Source: Sinorhizobium terangae
GTDB lineage: Bacteria > Pseudomonadota > Alphaproteobacteria > Rhizobiales > Rhizobiaceae
Assembly (NCBI RefSeq): GCF_029714365.1
Contig: NZ_CP121659.1
Coordinates: forward strand, 2,772,501 to 2,836,500
Length of the DNA: 64,000 nt
Direction: 5' to 3'
Under the pieces are notes generated by a model that saw only the letters and a program-made list of their open reading frames with translations, had not been told where the DNA came from and searched no databases. Positions 50,551 to 60,320 of the stretch are shown one piece after another; positions within the stretch are counted from its first letter, which is position 1, and every line of letters starts with the position of its first letter. The translations under genes were made by a program, and so were the position numbers.

Positions 50551-51210
50551 TTGATTCACTTTGAGAACGTCGGATTGCGCTATGGCATGGGACCGGAAAT
50601 CCTCCGGGACCTGACATTCGACATCCCACGCCGGTCGTTTCAGTTTCTCACCGGACCGTCGGGCGCCGGCAAGACGACCCTGCTGCGGTTGCTCTTCCTG
50701 TCGCTGCAGCCGACACGCGGGTTGATCCGCATGTTCGATCGCAACATATCCTCCATCCCGAGAGACGAATTCCCGATGCTGCGCCGGCGCGTCGGCATCG
50801 TCTTTCAGGACTTCCGCCTGCTTGACCATCTGACAACCTACGAGAACGTCGCCCTGCCACTCAGAGTGCGGGGCAAGGAGGAGGCAAGCTATCGCGCGGA
50901 CGTGCTCGAACTTCTAAAATGGGTCGGCCTCGGCGAGCGTATCAACGTGCTGCCGCCGGTGCTTTCGGGTGGCGAGAAACAACGCGCGGCGATCGCCCGG
51001 GCTCTGATCGACCGGCCGGAGATCCTGCTCGCCGACGAGCCGACGGGTAACGTCGATCCGCCGATGGCGCGCCGCTTGCTGAACCTCTTCCTCGAGCTCA
51101 ACCGGCTCGGAACGGCGGTGGTGATCGCCACCCACGACCTGTCCTTGATGGATCAGGTCGAAGCCCGGCGCATGATCCTGTCACAGGGGCGGCTCGACAT
51201 CTATGAATGA
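50551..51210 (+). CDS. ftsE: Cell division ATP-binding protein FtsE
   Basis: ABC ATPase that with FtsX controls peptidoglycan hydrolases at the septum. Walker A GPSGAGKTT (about 36-44), Q-loop FQDFRLLDHLT, signature LSGGEKQRAAIARAL (about 135), Walker B LLADEPTGNVDP. The start is set at TTG 50,551 so the protein begins with the family's first strand (IHFENVGLRYG); ATG at 50,515 gives 12 more residues. The ribosome site is weak for both. Overlaps ftsX by 8 bases. Confidence 0.94.
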   Translation: MIHFENVGLRYGMGPEILRDLTFDIPRRSFQFLTGPSGAGKTTLLRLLFLSLQPTRGLIRMFDRNISSIPRDEFPMLRRRVGIVFQDFRLLDHLTTYENVALPLRVRGKEEASYRADVLELLKWVGLGERINVLPPVLSGGEKQRAAIARALIDRPEILLADEPTGNVDPPMARRLLNLFLELNRLGTAVVIATHDLSLMDQVEARRMILSQGRLDIYE

Positions 51211-52207
51211 GAACAGCGTCCCCCGCCGCGAACCCGAACAGCAGCCGCGCCGCACCGAAATGCGCGTGCGCCCGACCGGTCCGATCGTGCCTTCGGCCAA
51301 TGTTTCCGGTCACGCGCTGATGTGCGTCATCGCGATCATGTCCTTCCTCGCCTGCCTGACGCTCGGCGGGGTCAGCATGGTACGGGCGACGGCGCAAAGC
51401 TGGCAGTCCCAGATCTCGCGGGAAATCACCATCCAGATCAAGCCTGACGACAATCTCGACATGGAAAAGGCGCTCGCCGACGCGCGCGACCTGGCGCTGA
51501 CCTTCAGCGGCACGACCGGCGGGAACATCATCGATCGGGCCGCTACGGCACGGCTCCTCGAGCCGTGGCTCGGCGAGGGTCTCGATCTCGACGAACTGCC
51601 TGTGCCGCGACTGATCGTCATTACCATCGACGAGAACAACCCGCCCGACTTCGCCGCCATGCGCAAGGCGCTGACGGAAACGATTCCGCAGGCCTTTCTC
51701 GATGATCACCGCACCTGGGTCGACCGTCTTGTGGCTATGGCCAATACCACTGCGATGATCGGGAGCGGCGTCCTCGCGCTGGTTTTCTCGGCCATGGTGC
51801 TCACCGTCGTCTTCGCGACCCGCGGTGCCTTGTCCGGCAACCGTCACATTGTCGAGGTGCTGCATTTCGTCGGTGCGGAGGCGGGTTTCGTGGCCTCCGA
51901 GTTCCAGAAGCACTTCCTGCGGATCAGCCTGAAAGGCGCCGGGACCGGCGGCCTGCTGGCTGCGCTTTCCTTCGCCCTGGCCAGTTTCTGGCAGTCGCAG
52001 ACGCTTGCCACCCCCGAGTCGGACCAGGCTACCGCCCTGTTTGGCCGATTTGCCATCGGTTACGCCGGTTATCTTGGCATATTCGCGATCATAATCGTCA
52101 TCGCCCTGCTGACGACTCTGACGGCGCGCCTTACAGTCATGCGAACGATCTACGAAATAGATCTCATCCGGTCGGATCCTGGCCGGACGGACACCTTTCA
52201 AAGCTGA
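51203..52207 (+). CDS. ftsX: Cell division protein FtsX
   Basis: 334-residue permease-like partner of FtsE. A basic, proline-rich cytoplasmic N-terminus (1-33) precedes the first membrane segment (about 35-58), a periplasmic domain (about 60-175) that contacts hydrolase activators, and three more membrane segments (about 185-210, 240-260, 285-310). Starts inside the ftsE end, indicating coupled translation. Confidence 0.95.
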   Translation: MNENSVPRREPEQQPRRTEMRVRPTGPIVPSANVSGHALMCVIAIMSFLACLTLGGVSMVRATAQSWQSQISREITIQIKPDDNLDMEKALADARDLALTFSGTTGGNIIDRAATARLLEPWLGEGLDLDELPVPRLIVITIDENNPPDFAAMRKALTETIPQAFLDDHRTWVDRLVAMANTTAMIGSGVLALVFSAMVLTVVFATRGALSGNRHIVEVLHFVGAEAGFVASEFQKHFLRISLKGAGTGGLLAALSFALASFWQSQTLATPESDQATALFGRFAIGYAGYLGIFAIIIVIALLTTLTARLTVMRTIYEIDLIRSDPGRTDTFQS

Positions 52208-52261
52208 CAGCCATGAACCGCGTTCACTCCATCTATTCCCTGCCGCATTCTGCGGCTACTG

Positions 52262-52359
52262 GATGATTCCCAAATCGGAATCGATTTAGGGAAAAAATCA
52301 TGCAGCAATTCAAAGTGCTACAGCGACCTTTGCGTGCGATTGGACGCGCGGCGCTGTAA
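52262..52359 (+). repeat. Dispersed intergenic repeat, family A, copy 8 (full length)
   Basis: GATTCCCAAATCGGAATCGATTTAGGG hairpin, linker ATCATGCAGCAATTCAAAGTG, hairpin 2 CTACAGCG...CGCTGTAA. Ends exactly at the leader of the next gene. Confidence 0.85.
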
Positions 52360-52371
52360 GTGAAGAGAATC

Positions 52372-53100
52372 ATGATGGTGCGAGAATTGGGCGAGAGCGA
52401 AATGGCCGGGAGGGGCAGTTGGCGGGAGAGAGCCGTGCGCCGCCGCCGGTCCCGCAGCCTGCTGCGCAAAATCCTGCGCCGGACATTTTTCGTGCTGCTT
52501 CTCTTCCTTGCCGTTTTCATCGCCGGCTTCCTGCAGTTTGCGGACACCGTCGCCTCACTGCAGCCGCCGGCTCATCCGAGGGCCGACGCGATCGTCGTCC
52601 TGACGGGCGGCTTCCAGCGGATCGATCAGGCGGTGGATCTTCTGAAGTCAGGATCAGGCAAGCGGCTGCTGATCTCAGGCGTCCATCCGGCGACGACGGG
52701 CACCCAGATACGCCGTAACACGCAGAGTTCGGCCGATCTCTTCAAGTGCTGCGTCGACATCGGGCATGAAGCAATCGACACGATCGGCAACGCCACCGAG
52801 GCTGCGCAGTGGATCCGCAATCGCGGCTACAAGACCGTGCTCGTCGTCACCAACAATTACCATATGCCGCGCAGCCTTCTGGAGTTGCGCCGCGCCAAGC
52901 CCGACACGGAGTTCATCGCCTATCCGGTCGTCAATTCCGATCTGAAGACGACCAACTGGCTGCGTAACCCGCGCGTGCTGAAGGCCATCCTGCTCGAATA
53001 TGGCAAATATTCCGTCGCCTCCATGCTCGACATGATGGGCGCACGTCCGACGAATGGCCTCAGGGTACTTTCGTCTCGGGCGACCCCGGCCGAAGAATAG
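52372..53100 (+). CDS. YdcF/ElyC family (DUF218) envelope protein
   Basis: 242 residues. A basic start (RERAVRRRRSRSLLRKILRR) is followed by one membrane segment (about 38-60) and the DUF218 domain (about 75-230: ADAIVVLTGGFQRIDQAV, LISGVHP, TVLVVTNNYHMPRSLLEL). E. coli members influence envelope integrity. Several starts are possible (GTG 52,360; ATG 52,372; ATG 52,402). It follows ftsX and leads into plsC, suggesting an envelope cluster. Confidence 0.85.
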   Translation: MMVRELGESEMAGRGSWRERAVRRRRSRSLLRKILRRTFFVLLLFLAVFIAGFLQFADTVASLQPPAHPRADAIVVLTGGFQRIDQAVDLLKSGSGKRLLISGVHPATTGTQIRRNTQSSADLFKCCVDIGHEAIDTIGNATEAAQWIRNRGYKTVLVVTNNYHMPRSLLELRRAKPDTEFIAYPVVNSDLKTTNWLRNPRVLKAILLEYGKYSVASMLDMMGARPTNGLRVLSSRATPAEE

Positions 53101-53236
53101 CGCCGAGTGCCACGACGACTTTGCGCTGGTAAACGCGTGCCGAGCCGTCGCGGCGGTTTTCCTCGACGGCATATTCGTGTAGGCAGCGGAGTGCTATCCC
53201 GCCACTAACGCCCTGCACTGCATCGAGAGCCACCTG

Positions 53237-54019
53237 ATGATCATACTGCGTTCGATCCTTTTCAACCTGGTCTTCTATGCCAATCTGATCGTGCAGATGA
53301 TCGTGTTGACGCCGATCTATTTCATTCTCCCCCGCAAGAAAGCCTGGTTCGTGCCGAAGAACTGGGTGCGCAGCAATCACTGGCTTCTGGAGAAGATCGT
53401 CGGCACAACGTTCGAAATCGAAGGTTTGGAAAATATTCCGCAAGGGCCTTATATCTTCGCGCCCAAGCATCAGTCCTTCTGGGATGCCTATGCGCTCCTG
53501 CCTTGGCTCGACGACCCGTTCTACATCCTCAAGCGCGAGCTCACCTGGATACCGCTGTTCGGCTGGTACATCATCAAGCAGCGCATGGTGCCGGTAAACC
53601 GCGCGGCGCGCGGCAAGGCGATGACCGACGTCATGGAGCGGACCAAGAACGAGATGGCGACCGGGCGGCAGTTGATCATCTACCCGGAAGGCACGCGTCG
53701 TCCCCCGGGGGCTCCGCCCGAATACAAATACGGCATCGCCCGCCTCTACCGTGATCTGAAAGTTCCGGTGGTGCCCGTTGCCATGCATCCCGGCCTCTTC
53801 TGGCCGCGGCGCAAGTTCCTGCGCTTCCCCGGTCATTTCAAGGTGCGCGTCCTGCCGCCGGTCGAGGCCGGGATGGATCCGGATGCGTTCCTCAAGAAGC
53901 TGATCGAGGTAACCGAGGCCGCAAGCGATGAGTTGCTTGTCGAGACCGCCAAGGCCAATCCGCAGCTGCCGTTGCCGGAGACGGCAAAGCAGCGGCTGCG
54001 CGAACTCGGTCAGGCTTGA
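53237..54019 (+). CDS. plsC: 1-acyl-sn-glycerol-3-phosphate acyltransferase
   Basis: 260-residue enzyme that acylates lysophosphatidate to phosphatidate at the inner membrane. N-terminal hydrophobic anchor (about 5-30), catalytic HQSFWD (about 75-80, the HX4D motif) and YPEGTRR (about 152-158). The 3' end overlaps the convergent cyclotransferase gene by 10 bases. Confidence 0.95.
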   Translation: MIILRSILFNLVFYANLIVQMIVLTPIYFILPRKKAWFVPKNWVRSNHWLLEKIVGTTFEIEGLENIPQGPYIFAPKHQSFWDAYALLPWLDDPFYILKRELTWIPLFGWYIIKQRMVPVNRAARGKAMTDVMERTKNEMATGRQLIIYPEGTRRPPGAPPEYKYGIARLYRDLKVPVVPVAMHPGLFWPRRKFLRFPGHFKVRVLPPVEAGMDPDAFLKKLIEVTEAASDELLVETAKANPQLPLPETAKQRLRELGQA

Positions 54020-54564
54020 ACTGCGACCGCGCCCGTCGCGGTCAATCTTGCAACGACGTCCTCCAGCCACTGGTCGCGGATACCCATTTCCTGGAGATGC
54101 GCGAGCGTGTTGAGCACGTATTCGATGTTCGGCCCGGATTTGCCGGAGGCGGTCGCAACAGTTTCTGCCGCTTCCGCCGCGCTGAGTGCTCCGGCATATT
54201 GGGCGTGGCCGCGGTCGATCACATAGGCAAGTGCCGGCACGCGGCGTCCGTCGGCAAGCTGGACCGGCATGGTCCGCTCTCTGTAGACATGGGTTACAAG
54301 TTCACGCTCGCGCAGATAGTCGATCACGTCGGCTTTTTCGCTTCCCGGAACACGGAATGCGGTGCCGATGCAGGAGCCGCCATAGTCAAGGCCGAGCACG
54401 AGACCGGGCCGCTGCTCCGTGCCGCGATGCACCCATGAACGCACGCACAGCGAACGTCGGTAGCCGAAGGCGCGCGCCGTCGACTTCTCTTCAAAACGGA
54501 AACCCGGGTTCCACATCAACGACCCGTAGCCAAAGACCCAAAATTCGTCCATATCAACTGCCAT
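54010..54564 (-). CDS. ChaC-type gamma-glutamylcyclotransferase
   Basis: 184-residue protein that breaks down glutathione to 5-oxoproline and Cys-Gly. The FGYGSLMWNPGF motif (about 10-21) binds the gamma-glutamyl group, and the later RERTMPVQLADGRRVPALAYV and YAGALSAAEAAE regions fit the ChaC group. Convergent with plsC. Confidence 0.9.
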   Translation of the reverse strand: MAVDMDEFWVFGYGSLMWNPGFRFEEKSTARAFGYRRSLCVRSWVHRGTEQRPGLVLGLDYGGSCIGTAFRVPGSEKADVIDYLRERELVTHVYRERTMPVQLADGRRVPALAYVIDRGHAQYAGALSAAEAAETVATASGKSGPNIEYVLNTLAHLQEMGIRDQWLEDVVARLTATGAVAVQA

Positions 54565-54816
54565 TTAATCCATGCCGCCTGCCACGTGTTGAACCATTCG
54601 CGAGCGCTGTCGTGATCGATCAAGCCGAAACTATTTCGGCACACGGAAGGGGAGGCCGGCAACCATACACAGGAATGAAAAATAGTTTGCAGGATCGGCA
54701 ACCGCCACCCGGAACGGAATGAGAAAGAATGCCAGGTCGTTTTTCCATCCCTTCCGCCTTCGATCAATGGTCCGATGGGGGCCCGGCCACAGCAGCAATT
54801 GGAGTACGCGATTAGA

Positions 54817-55830
54817 ATGACCGTCACCGATGTCGCCAACGGATCACCAGCCGGCAAGAAATTTCTCTGGCTGACAGTGGGCATCGTGCTCGCCGCCGGC
54901 ATTTATTCTGCAGGCTGGTTCTTTGCTGCGGACCAGATTGAAAAACGACTGACAACCTACCTCTCGGAAAAGCGGCCGAACGGCCTTGGCGGTGAGTGCA
55001 CGGAGATGGACGTGCGTGGTTTCCCGTTCCGCATCGGCCTTTTCTGCGACAAGCTGCGGCTCGACGACAATCTTCGCGGCGCCTCCGCATCCTTCGGCGC
55101 CTTGAGAACGGCCGCCCAGGTCTATCAGCCGGGACATGCCGTCGTCGAACTCGACGGTCCCGCCGAGGTCCGGATGTCGCCCGGCCTGACGCTCTCGGCC
55201 GATTGGACGCTGCTGCACGCGAGCCTCAAGGCGACGATGTCGGGCCTCGACCGTACGTCGATCGCCTATGACAATCTCACGGGAACGGCGCGTTGGCCGT
55301 TGACGGGCGACAGCCTCGGTTTCGGCGCAAGCCACGGCGAGATGCACCTGCGCCAGAACGGCGAAGACCTCGACGCCGCCCTGAGCGTGGAGAAACTCGA
55401 TCTGCGCCCCGCACAAGGGCCGAGCCTTGCCGCCCCGGTCGATGTCGCAGCGGACGTCACTGTCGTCGGCAAGGCCGGGTGGATGCAGGCGGGAGCCCTT
55501 TCCGAACACATGCTTCGCGGCAGCAGCGGCGAACTGCGTCACTTGACCCTTGACGCGGGCGACGGAATGAGCGCGAAGCTTTCGGGCCCCTTTTCGGTGA
55601 ATGATCAAGGCCTGATTTCCGGCGAATTCTCGCTGACTATGATGAATATCGATGCCTGGCGGGCAAGTCTCGTGAAGGTGGTTCCGGACGAAACGGACCT
55701 GATCAACAACATCGCCAACATGCTGAAAACGCTTGCCGGCGGCAAGAACGAGGCAACGGTGAAGCTCAACGTCCGCGATAGCACTGCCTTCGTGGCCTTC
55801 ATCCCGGTCGGCGTGCTGCCGCCGCTCTGA
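54817..55830 (+). CDS. DUF2125 domain-containing protein
   Basis: 337 residues with an N-terminal hydrophobic segment (about 14-36) that may be a signal anchor, then a long beta-rich periplasmic domain (CTEMDVRGFPFRIGLFCDKLRL, about 65). Unknown function; widespread in Rhizobiales. Start chosen at MTVTDVANG. A family A repeat follows. Confidence 0.88.
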   Translation: MTVTDVANGSPAGKKFLWLTVGIVLAAGIYSAGWFFAADQIEKRLTTYLSEKRPNGLGGECTEMDVRGFPFRIGLFCDKLRLDDNLRGASASFGALRTAAQVYQPGHAVVELDGPAEVRMSPGLTLSADWTLLHASLKATMSGLDRTSIAYDNLTGTARWPLTGDSLGFGASHGEMHLRQNGEDLDAALSVEKLDLRPAQGPSLAAPVDVAADVTVVGKAGWMQAGALSEHMLRGSSGELRHLTLDAGDGMSAKLSGPFSVNDQGLISGEFSLTMMNIDAWRASLVKVVPDETDLINNIANMLKTLAGGKNEATVKLNVRDSTAFVAFIPVGVLPPL

Positions 55831-55838
55831 AGAGCCCT

Positions 55839-55970
55839 GATGTTTCCTTAGATCGTAGCCGACTAGCGCATCGGCCCGAAAATCGGACCCGATTTTCGGA
55901 AGGCACGATGCGTGGAATCAAAGAGTTACAGCGTCCTTTGTGCGTCGGATAAGACGTGCGGCGCTGTAGG
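55839..55970 (+). repeat. Dispersed intergenic repeat, family A, copy 9 (with insertion)
   Basis: TTTCCTTAGATCGTAGCCGA, then an inserted hairpin (CGCATCGG...CCGAAAATCGG / CCGATTTTCGG...CGATGCG), then TCAAAGAGTTACAGCGTCC and the GCGGCGCTGTAG end. Between convergent DUF2125 and tyrC. Confidence 0.8.
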
Positions 55971-55973
55971 CGA

Positions 55974-56897
55974 TTATTTGGGATCCATTGCGTGCCGGCC
56001 GAAATCCGGCATGGCCGTATCCTGGCCCGCCTGGATGATCGAGCGGCGGATTGCCCGCGTGCGGGTAAAGAGGTCGAACAGCTTGTCGCCGTCGCCCCAG
56101 CGGATGGCTCGCTGCAGGTATGCAAGGTCCTCGGAAAAGCGGGCGAGCATTTCCAGGATCGCGTCCTTGTTGTGCAGGCAAACGTCACGCCACATGGTCG
56201 GGTCCGAGGCGGCGAGGCGCGTGAAATCGCGGAAGCCCGACGCCGAATATTTGATGACCTCGGACTCGGTGACCGCTTCGAGGTCATCTGCCGTGCCGAC
56301 GATGTTGTAGGCGATGATGTGCGGAACGTGCGAGACGATCGCCAGCACCTTGTCGTGGTGCTCCGGATCCATCTCGTCGACCATCGAGCCCATCGTCTCC
56401 CAGAAAAACCTGAGCTTTGCGACGGCCTCTTCATCGGCACCGGGTAGCGGCGTCAGGATGCACCAGCGTCCGCGGAAAAGTCCGACGAAGCCGGCGTCCG
56501 GGCCGGAATGCTCGGTGCCCGCGATCGGGTGGCCGGGGACGAAATGGACCGTGTCGGGCAGGTGCGGCGCCATCTGTGCGATGACCGAGCCCTTCGTCGA
56601 ACCGACATCGGTAACAATCGCGCCGGGCTTCAGATGCGCGGCGATTTCAGCAGCGACGGCACCGGAAGCGCCGACCGGCACCGAAACGACGACGAGGTCG
56701 GCATCCTTGACGGCCTCGGCTGCCGAAAGCATGTAGCGGTCGCCAAGGCCGAGCTGCTCCGCCCGGGCGAGCGTCGCAGCACTCCGCGTCGAAACGACGA
56801 GCGTACCGGCAAGCTGCTTCTCGCGAATTTCCCGGGCGATCGACGATCCGATCAGGCCAATGCCGACGAGGGCGATCGTTTCGAACTGTTGAGCCAT
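55974..56897 (-). CDS. tyrC: Prephenate/arogenate dehydrogenase family protein
   Basis: 307-residue enzyme of tyrosine synthesis that oxidatively decarboxylates prephenate or arogenate. NAD-binding VGIGLIGSSIAREI (about 10-23), TDVGSTKGSV (about 95) and the substrate His in GHPIAGTEHSGPDAG (about 120-134). Its start overlaps the hisC stop by four bases, so both are coupled; HisC-type aminotransferases can act on prephenate too. Confidence 0.93.
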   Translation of the reverse strand: MAQQFETIALVGIGLIGSSIAREIREKQLAGTLVVSTRSAATLARAEQLGLGDRYMLSAAEAVKDADLVVVSVPVGASGAVAAEIAAHLKPGAIVTDVGSTKGSVIAQMAPHLPDTVHFVPGHPIAGTEHSGPDAGFVGLFRGRWCILTPLPGADEEAVAKLRFFWETMGSMVDEMDPEHHDKVLAIVSHVPHIIAYNIVGTADDLEAVTESEVIKYSASGFRDFTRLAASDPTMWRDVCLHNKDAILEMLARFSEDLAYLQRAIRWGDGDKLFDLFTRTRAIRRSIIQAGQDTAMPDFGRHAMDPK

Positions 56898-58003
56898 CAT
56901 TCTTGTCCCATGAATTCAGTCAGTGCGGCGATGACGCCTTCGTTCGCTTCCTCGGAACCGATGGTCATGCGGAGCGCATTGGGAAAACCATAAGCGCGCA
57001 CGGCGCGCAGGATGAAGCCGCGAGCCGTCAGGAACGCATCAGCGTCCTCGGCCGATTTGCCGCCCGTCTCCGGAAAATGGATCAGCACGAAGTTGGTGAC
57101 CGAAGGCGTCACCCGCAGACCGATTCCCTGCAAGGCCGCAGTGACCTTTGCGAGCCAGGTAAGATTGTGATCGACCGCCGCGGCAACAAAGGCCTGGTCG
57201 CGGATCGCTGCCGCCCCGGCGGCGATCGCCGGCGCATTGAGATTGAACGGGCCACGCACACGGTCCACGGCGTCCACGATCTCATGCGGGGCAAACATCC
57301 AGCCGATGCGAAGCCCGGCGAGCCCGTAGATCTTCGAGAACGTCCGCGTCATCACGACGTTGCGATTGGCCGACACCAGTTCGAGGCCCGCCTCGTAATC
57401 GTTGCGCCGGACATATTCCGCATAGGCAGCGTCCAGCACCAGCAACACGCCGGAGGGAAGACTCGCATGCAGCCGGCGGACCTCGTCCACGGGGATATAC
57501 GTGCCTGTCGGGTTGGCCGGATTGGCGATGAAGACGATCTTCGTCCGCTCTGTCACTGCAGCGAGGATCGCGTCGACATCGACATGCGCGTCCTTTTCCT
57601 TGACCGTAACCGCAGTGGCGCCCGCCGCCATGATCTGGATCTTGTAGACGAGGAAGCCGTGCTCGGTGATGATCCCCTCGTCGCCCGGGCCGAGATAGGT
57701 GTGGCAGATAAGCCCGAGCAGCTCGTCGGAACCGTTGCCGCAAACGATATTGGCCGGGTTGAGGCCGTGAACCGCAGCGATCGCATCCTTCAGCGCATGC
57801 GCCTGACCGTCCGGATACCGTTCGAGATTGAAAGCCGCCTTCTGGAACGCCTCGATCGCGTGCGGGCTGGCGCCGAGCGGTGTTTCGTTCGACGAAAGCT
57901 TGTGGACCTTGGCAACACCCGGCGCATGTTCGTTGCCTGGCACATAGGCGGCAATGTCCAGAATACCGGAACGCGGCTGCGGGCTCTTTGAAACAAGGTT
58001 CAT
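56897..58003 (-). CDS. hisC: Histidinol-phosphate aminotransferase
   Basis: 368-residue class II aminotransferase. PLP-related motifs: [11 protein letters not shown] (about 88), [14 protein letters not shown] (about 165), the PLP lysine in [17 protein letters not shown] (about 225). Coupled to tyrC, suggesting it may also serve aromatic amino-acid synthesis. Start at [13 protein letters not shown]; the longer frame upstream is rich in Arg/Cys/Pro and unlike coding sequence. Confidence 0.95.
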   Translation of the reverse strand: MNLVSKSPQPRSGILDIAAYVPGNEHAPGVAKVHKLSSNETPLGASPHAIEAFQKAAFNLERYPDGQAHALKDAIAAVHGLNPANIVCGNGSDELLGLICHTYLGPGDEGIITEHGFLVYKIQIMAAGATAVTVKEKDAHVDVDAILAAVTERTKIVFIANPANPTGTYIPVDEVRRLHASLPSGVLLVLDAAYAEYVRRNDYEAGLELVSANRNVVMTRTFSKIYGLAGLRIGWMFAPHEIVDAVDRVRGPFNLNAPAIAAGAAAIRDQAFVAAAVDHNLTWLAKVTAALQGIGLRVTPSVTNFVLIHFPETGGKSAEDADAFLTARGFILRAVRAYGFPNALRMTIGSEEANEGVIAALTEFMGQE

Positions 58004-58085
58004 CGGATCGGCTTTCACGGGAGGAAATGTGGCCAAGCCAATAGCGGGGCGGAGGAAATTTGTCGAGTGCGGCAAGCCCACGCGA

Positions 58086-58859
58086 CTACAGCACCGTGGT
58101 CGGCAGCACCGGCTGGGTGCGCGTGCTCGGCACGCCATGCGGCGCCAGCACCGGCACGAAGACCCGGCGCGAGGCGCGGACAGCGACCGGCAGGCCCTGA
58201 TAGAGCCGTTTTTGCGCCTCCACGATGATCACTCCGGAAAACACAGGCCACAACGAACGGCCGAACCGCTCCAGGCTGCGTCGCAAACGGAGAACGACCT
58301 TGCGCTTCGATGGCGGAAAGAACAGCGCCTCGGAAGTGGCGCCGGGCGTGAAATTTGTCTCGCGCAGGAGCGCCGTCAACTGGCCGCGCGAATAGGGCCG
58401 TCCCGAGCCGAAGGGCGTGTGCTCCATCCGCGCCCAGACGCCGCGACGATTCGGCACGACGATCACCAATCGGCCGCCGGGCGCGAGAACGCGCCAGATT
58501 TCCTTCATCGTTTCGCGGGGGCTTTCAGCGAATTCCAGCGAATGGACCATCAGCACGCGGTCGATCGAGGCGTCCGGCAGCGGCAGTTCCTCGTCGAAGA
58601 CCAGCGCGGTCGAAGACAATTCCGCGACAGGCCAATTCACCGCGCCCTGCCCCGCCGGCATGAAGGCGAAGGTCCGCTCGGTGTCGGCGCGGAATCGTTC
58701 GAGATAGGGCACGGCATAGCCGAGACCGACGAGCCGCTCCTCAGGCAATCGCGCCCAAACCGAGGAGAGCGCCATGCTGACGGAATGCTCCGCCATCCGG
58801 CCCAGCTCGGAATGATAAAATTGGCGAAGATCGACGATATCCGTGTGCATGGCCAACAT
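58086..58859 (-). CDS. Class I methyltransferase domain protein
   Basis: 257 residues with a late methyltransferase core ([46 protein letters not shown], here given by its parts around 95-135). The N-terminal cofactor motif is weak ([11 protein letters not shown]). Common next to gloB in Rhizobiaceae. Divergent from gloB with about 110 bases between starts; 82 bases upstream of hisC on the same strand. Confidence 0.85.
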   Translation of the reverse strand: MLAMHTDIVDLRQFYHSELGRMAEHSVSMALSSVWARLPEERLVGLGYAVPYLERFRADTERTFAFMPAGQGAVNWPVAELSSTALVFDEELPLPDASIDRVLMVHSLEFAESPRETMKEIWRVLAPGGRLVIVVPNRRGVWARMEHTPFGSGRPYSRGQLTALLRETNFTPGATSEALFFPPSKRKVVLRLRRSLERFGRSLWPVFSGVIIVEAQKRLYQGLPVAVRASRRVFVPVLAPHGVPSTRTQPVLPTTVL

Positions 58860-58969
58860 GTTAGCTTTGGAACGGTAGACTTCAAGGCGAGCCTCGCTAC
58901 ATTCCGCTGGAGCGGGATGGGCGTGGCTTCGCCCGCATCCCGCGTCACGCCCGATCGGAGGACCTCATC

Positions 58970-59740
58970 ATGGCCGCGCTCGAACTCGACCTCTTCCTCT
59001 GCCGCACCGATAATTTTGGTGTGCTTCTCCATGATCCGGCAAGCGGTGCGACGGCATCGATCGATGCTCCGGAAGAACGGCCGATCCTCGAGGCGCTCGA
59101 GCGGCGGAGCTGGCGCCTCACGCATATCCTTACGACCCATCACCACGGCGACCACGTGGCGGCGAATGTCAGCCTGAAGGAGCGCTTCGGCGTCACGATC
59201 ATCGGGCCAAAAGGCGAGGCATCTAAGATCCCTGGCCTCGACAGGAGCGTCGGCCAAGGGGACCGTTTCGATTTTGCCGGGCACCCGGTCGAGGTCATCG
59301 AAACGCCGGGACATACCGCGGGCCACATCTGCTTCCATTTCCCGAAGGATAAGCTGCTGTTTGCAGCGGACACGCTGTTTGCGCTCGGCTGCGGGCGGCT
59401 GTTCGAGGGAACGGCCGAGACGATGTGGCAATCGCTGAACCGGCTGATGGCGCTCCCGGACGACACCGCCGTCTATTTCGGCCACGAGTACACGCTCGCC
59501 AATGCGCATTTCGCCGTGACGATCGACCCCGAAAATACAGCGCTCAAGACGCGTGCCGCCGAAATCGAGGAGACGCGCTCGGACGGCGGTTTCACCGCAC
59601 CAACGACGATCGGCCTCGAAAAGCGGACCAATCCATTCCTTCGCGCAGGCGACCAGAAGATCCGCAAGCATCTTGCCATGGAGAGCGCGAGCGATGCGGA
59701 GGTGTTTGCAGAGATCCGCAAGCGCAAGGATAATTTCTGA
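58970..59740 (+). CDS. gloB: Hydroxyacylglutathione hydrolase (glyoxalase II)
   Basis: 256-residue metallo-beta-lactamase-fold enzyme that hydrolyses S-lactoylglutathione in methylglyoxal detoxification. Metal-binding THHHGDH (about 56-62), TPGHTAGH (about 111-118), ADTLF (about 132) and FGHEYT (about 170). GGAGG precedes the start. Its stop overlaps the cupin gene start (TGATG). Confidence 0.95.
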   Translation: MAALELDLFLCRTDNFGVLLHDPASGATASIDAPEERPILEALERRSWRLTHILTTHHHGDHVAANVSLKERFGVTIIGPKGEASKIPGLDRSVGQGDRFDFAGHPVEVIETPGHTAGHICFHFPKDKLLFAADTLFALGCGRLFEGTAETMWQSLNRLMALPDDTAVYFGHEYTLANAHFAVTIDPENTALKTRAAEIEETRSDGGFTAPTTIGLEKRTNPFLRAGDQKIRKHLAMESASDAEVFAEIRKRKDNF

Positions 59741-60180
59741 TGGACGTCTCGCGGCACCTGACGCCGGCCGCAATTGTCGACGCGCTTGGGTTGGCGAGGC
59801 ATCCGGAGGGCGGCTGGTACGTGGAGACCTTCCGCGACAGTGGCGCGCCACGCAGCCATTCGACGGCAATCTACTATCTGCTCGAAAAGGGCGAGCGCTC
59901 GCACTGGCATCGCGTGCGCGACGCGGCCGAGATCTGGCACTACTATGCGGGCGCCCCTCTCGAACTCAGCATCGCCGAGCCGGGCAAGCCGGCCTCACGC
60001 TTCCGGCTTGGGCCGGATCTGCTTGAGGGCGAAAGGCCGCAACGCGTCGTTCGCGCCAACTGGTGGCAGTCGGCCGCCTCGCTCGGAGACTGGACGCTCG
60101 TCGGCTGCACGGTAGCGCCCGGATTCGACTTTTCCGCCTTCGAAATGGCGGCAGCCGACTGGCAGCCGCCTGAGGAATGA
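59740..60180 (+). CDS. DUF985 cupin domain protein
   Basis: 146-residue RmlC-like cupin. Visible motifs HPEGGWYVETFRDS (about 24-37), STAIYYLLEKGERSHWHRV (about 43-61) and GCTVAPGFDFSAFEMA (about 122). Function unknown. Starts on the last base of the gloB stop, so it is translationally coupled to gloB. Confidence 0.9.
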   Translation: MDVSRHLTPAAIVDALGLARHPEGGWYVETFRDSGAPRSHSTAIYYLLEKGERSHWHRVRDAAEIWHYYAGAPLELSIAEPGKPASRFRLGPDLLEGERPQRVVRANWWQSAASLGDWTLVGCTVAPGFDFSAFEMAAADWQPPEE

Positions 60181-60199
60181 GGAAAGACAGGGTTTCCGT

Positions 60200-60312
60200 C
60201 TCCGCCCCTCATCCGGCCTGCCGGCCACCTTCTCCCCGCGAGCGGGGCGAAGGAGATTCGAGGCAGCGCCCCGTCCAGAAGCCCCCTCTCCTCGAGGGTT
60301 AGGAAGGGGCTT
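60200..60312. repeat. RIME-like intergenic element
   Basis: CATCCGGCCTGCCGGCCACC followed by CTTCTCCCCGCGAGCGGGGCGAAGG, sharing the CTGCCGGCCA core of the 41,220 element, then a CCCTCTCCTCGAGGGTTAGG inverted part. Lies between the convergent cupin and exporter genes. Confidence 0.6.
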
Positions 60313-60320
60313 CCTTGCAC

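Noticed and set aside
50355..50564. 69-codon frame overlapping the ftsE start
   Set aside because: Could couple translation to ftsE, but no family resemblance or ribosome site, and partly in a weakly conserved spacer.
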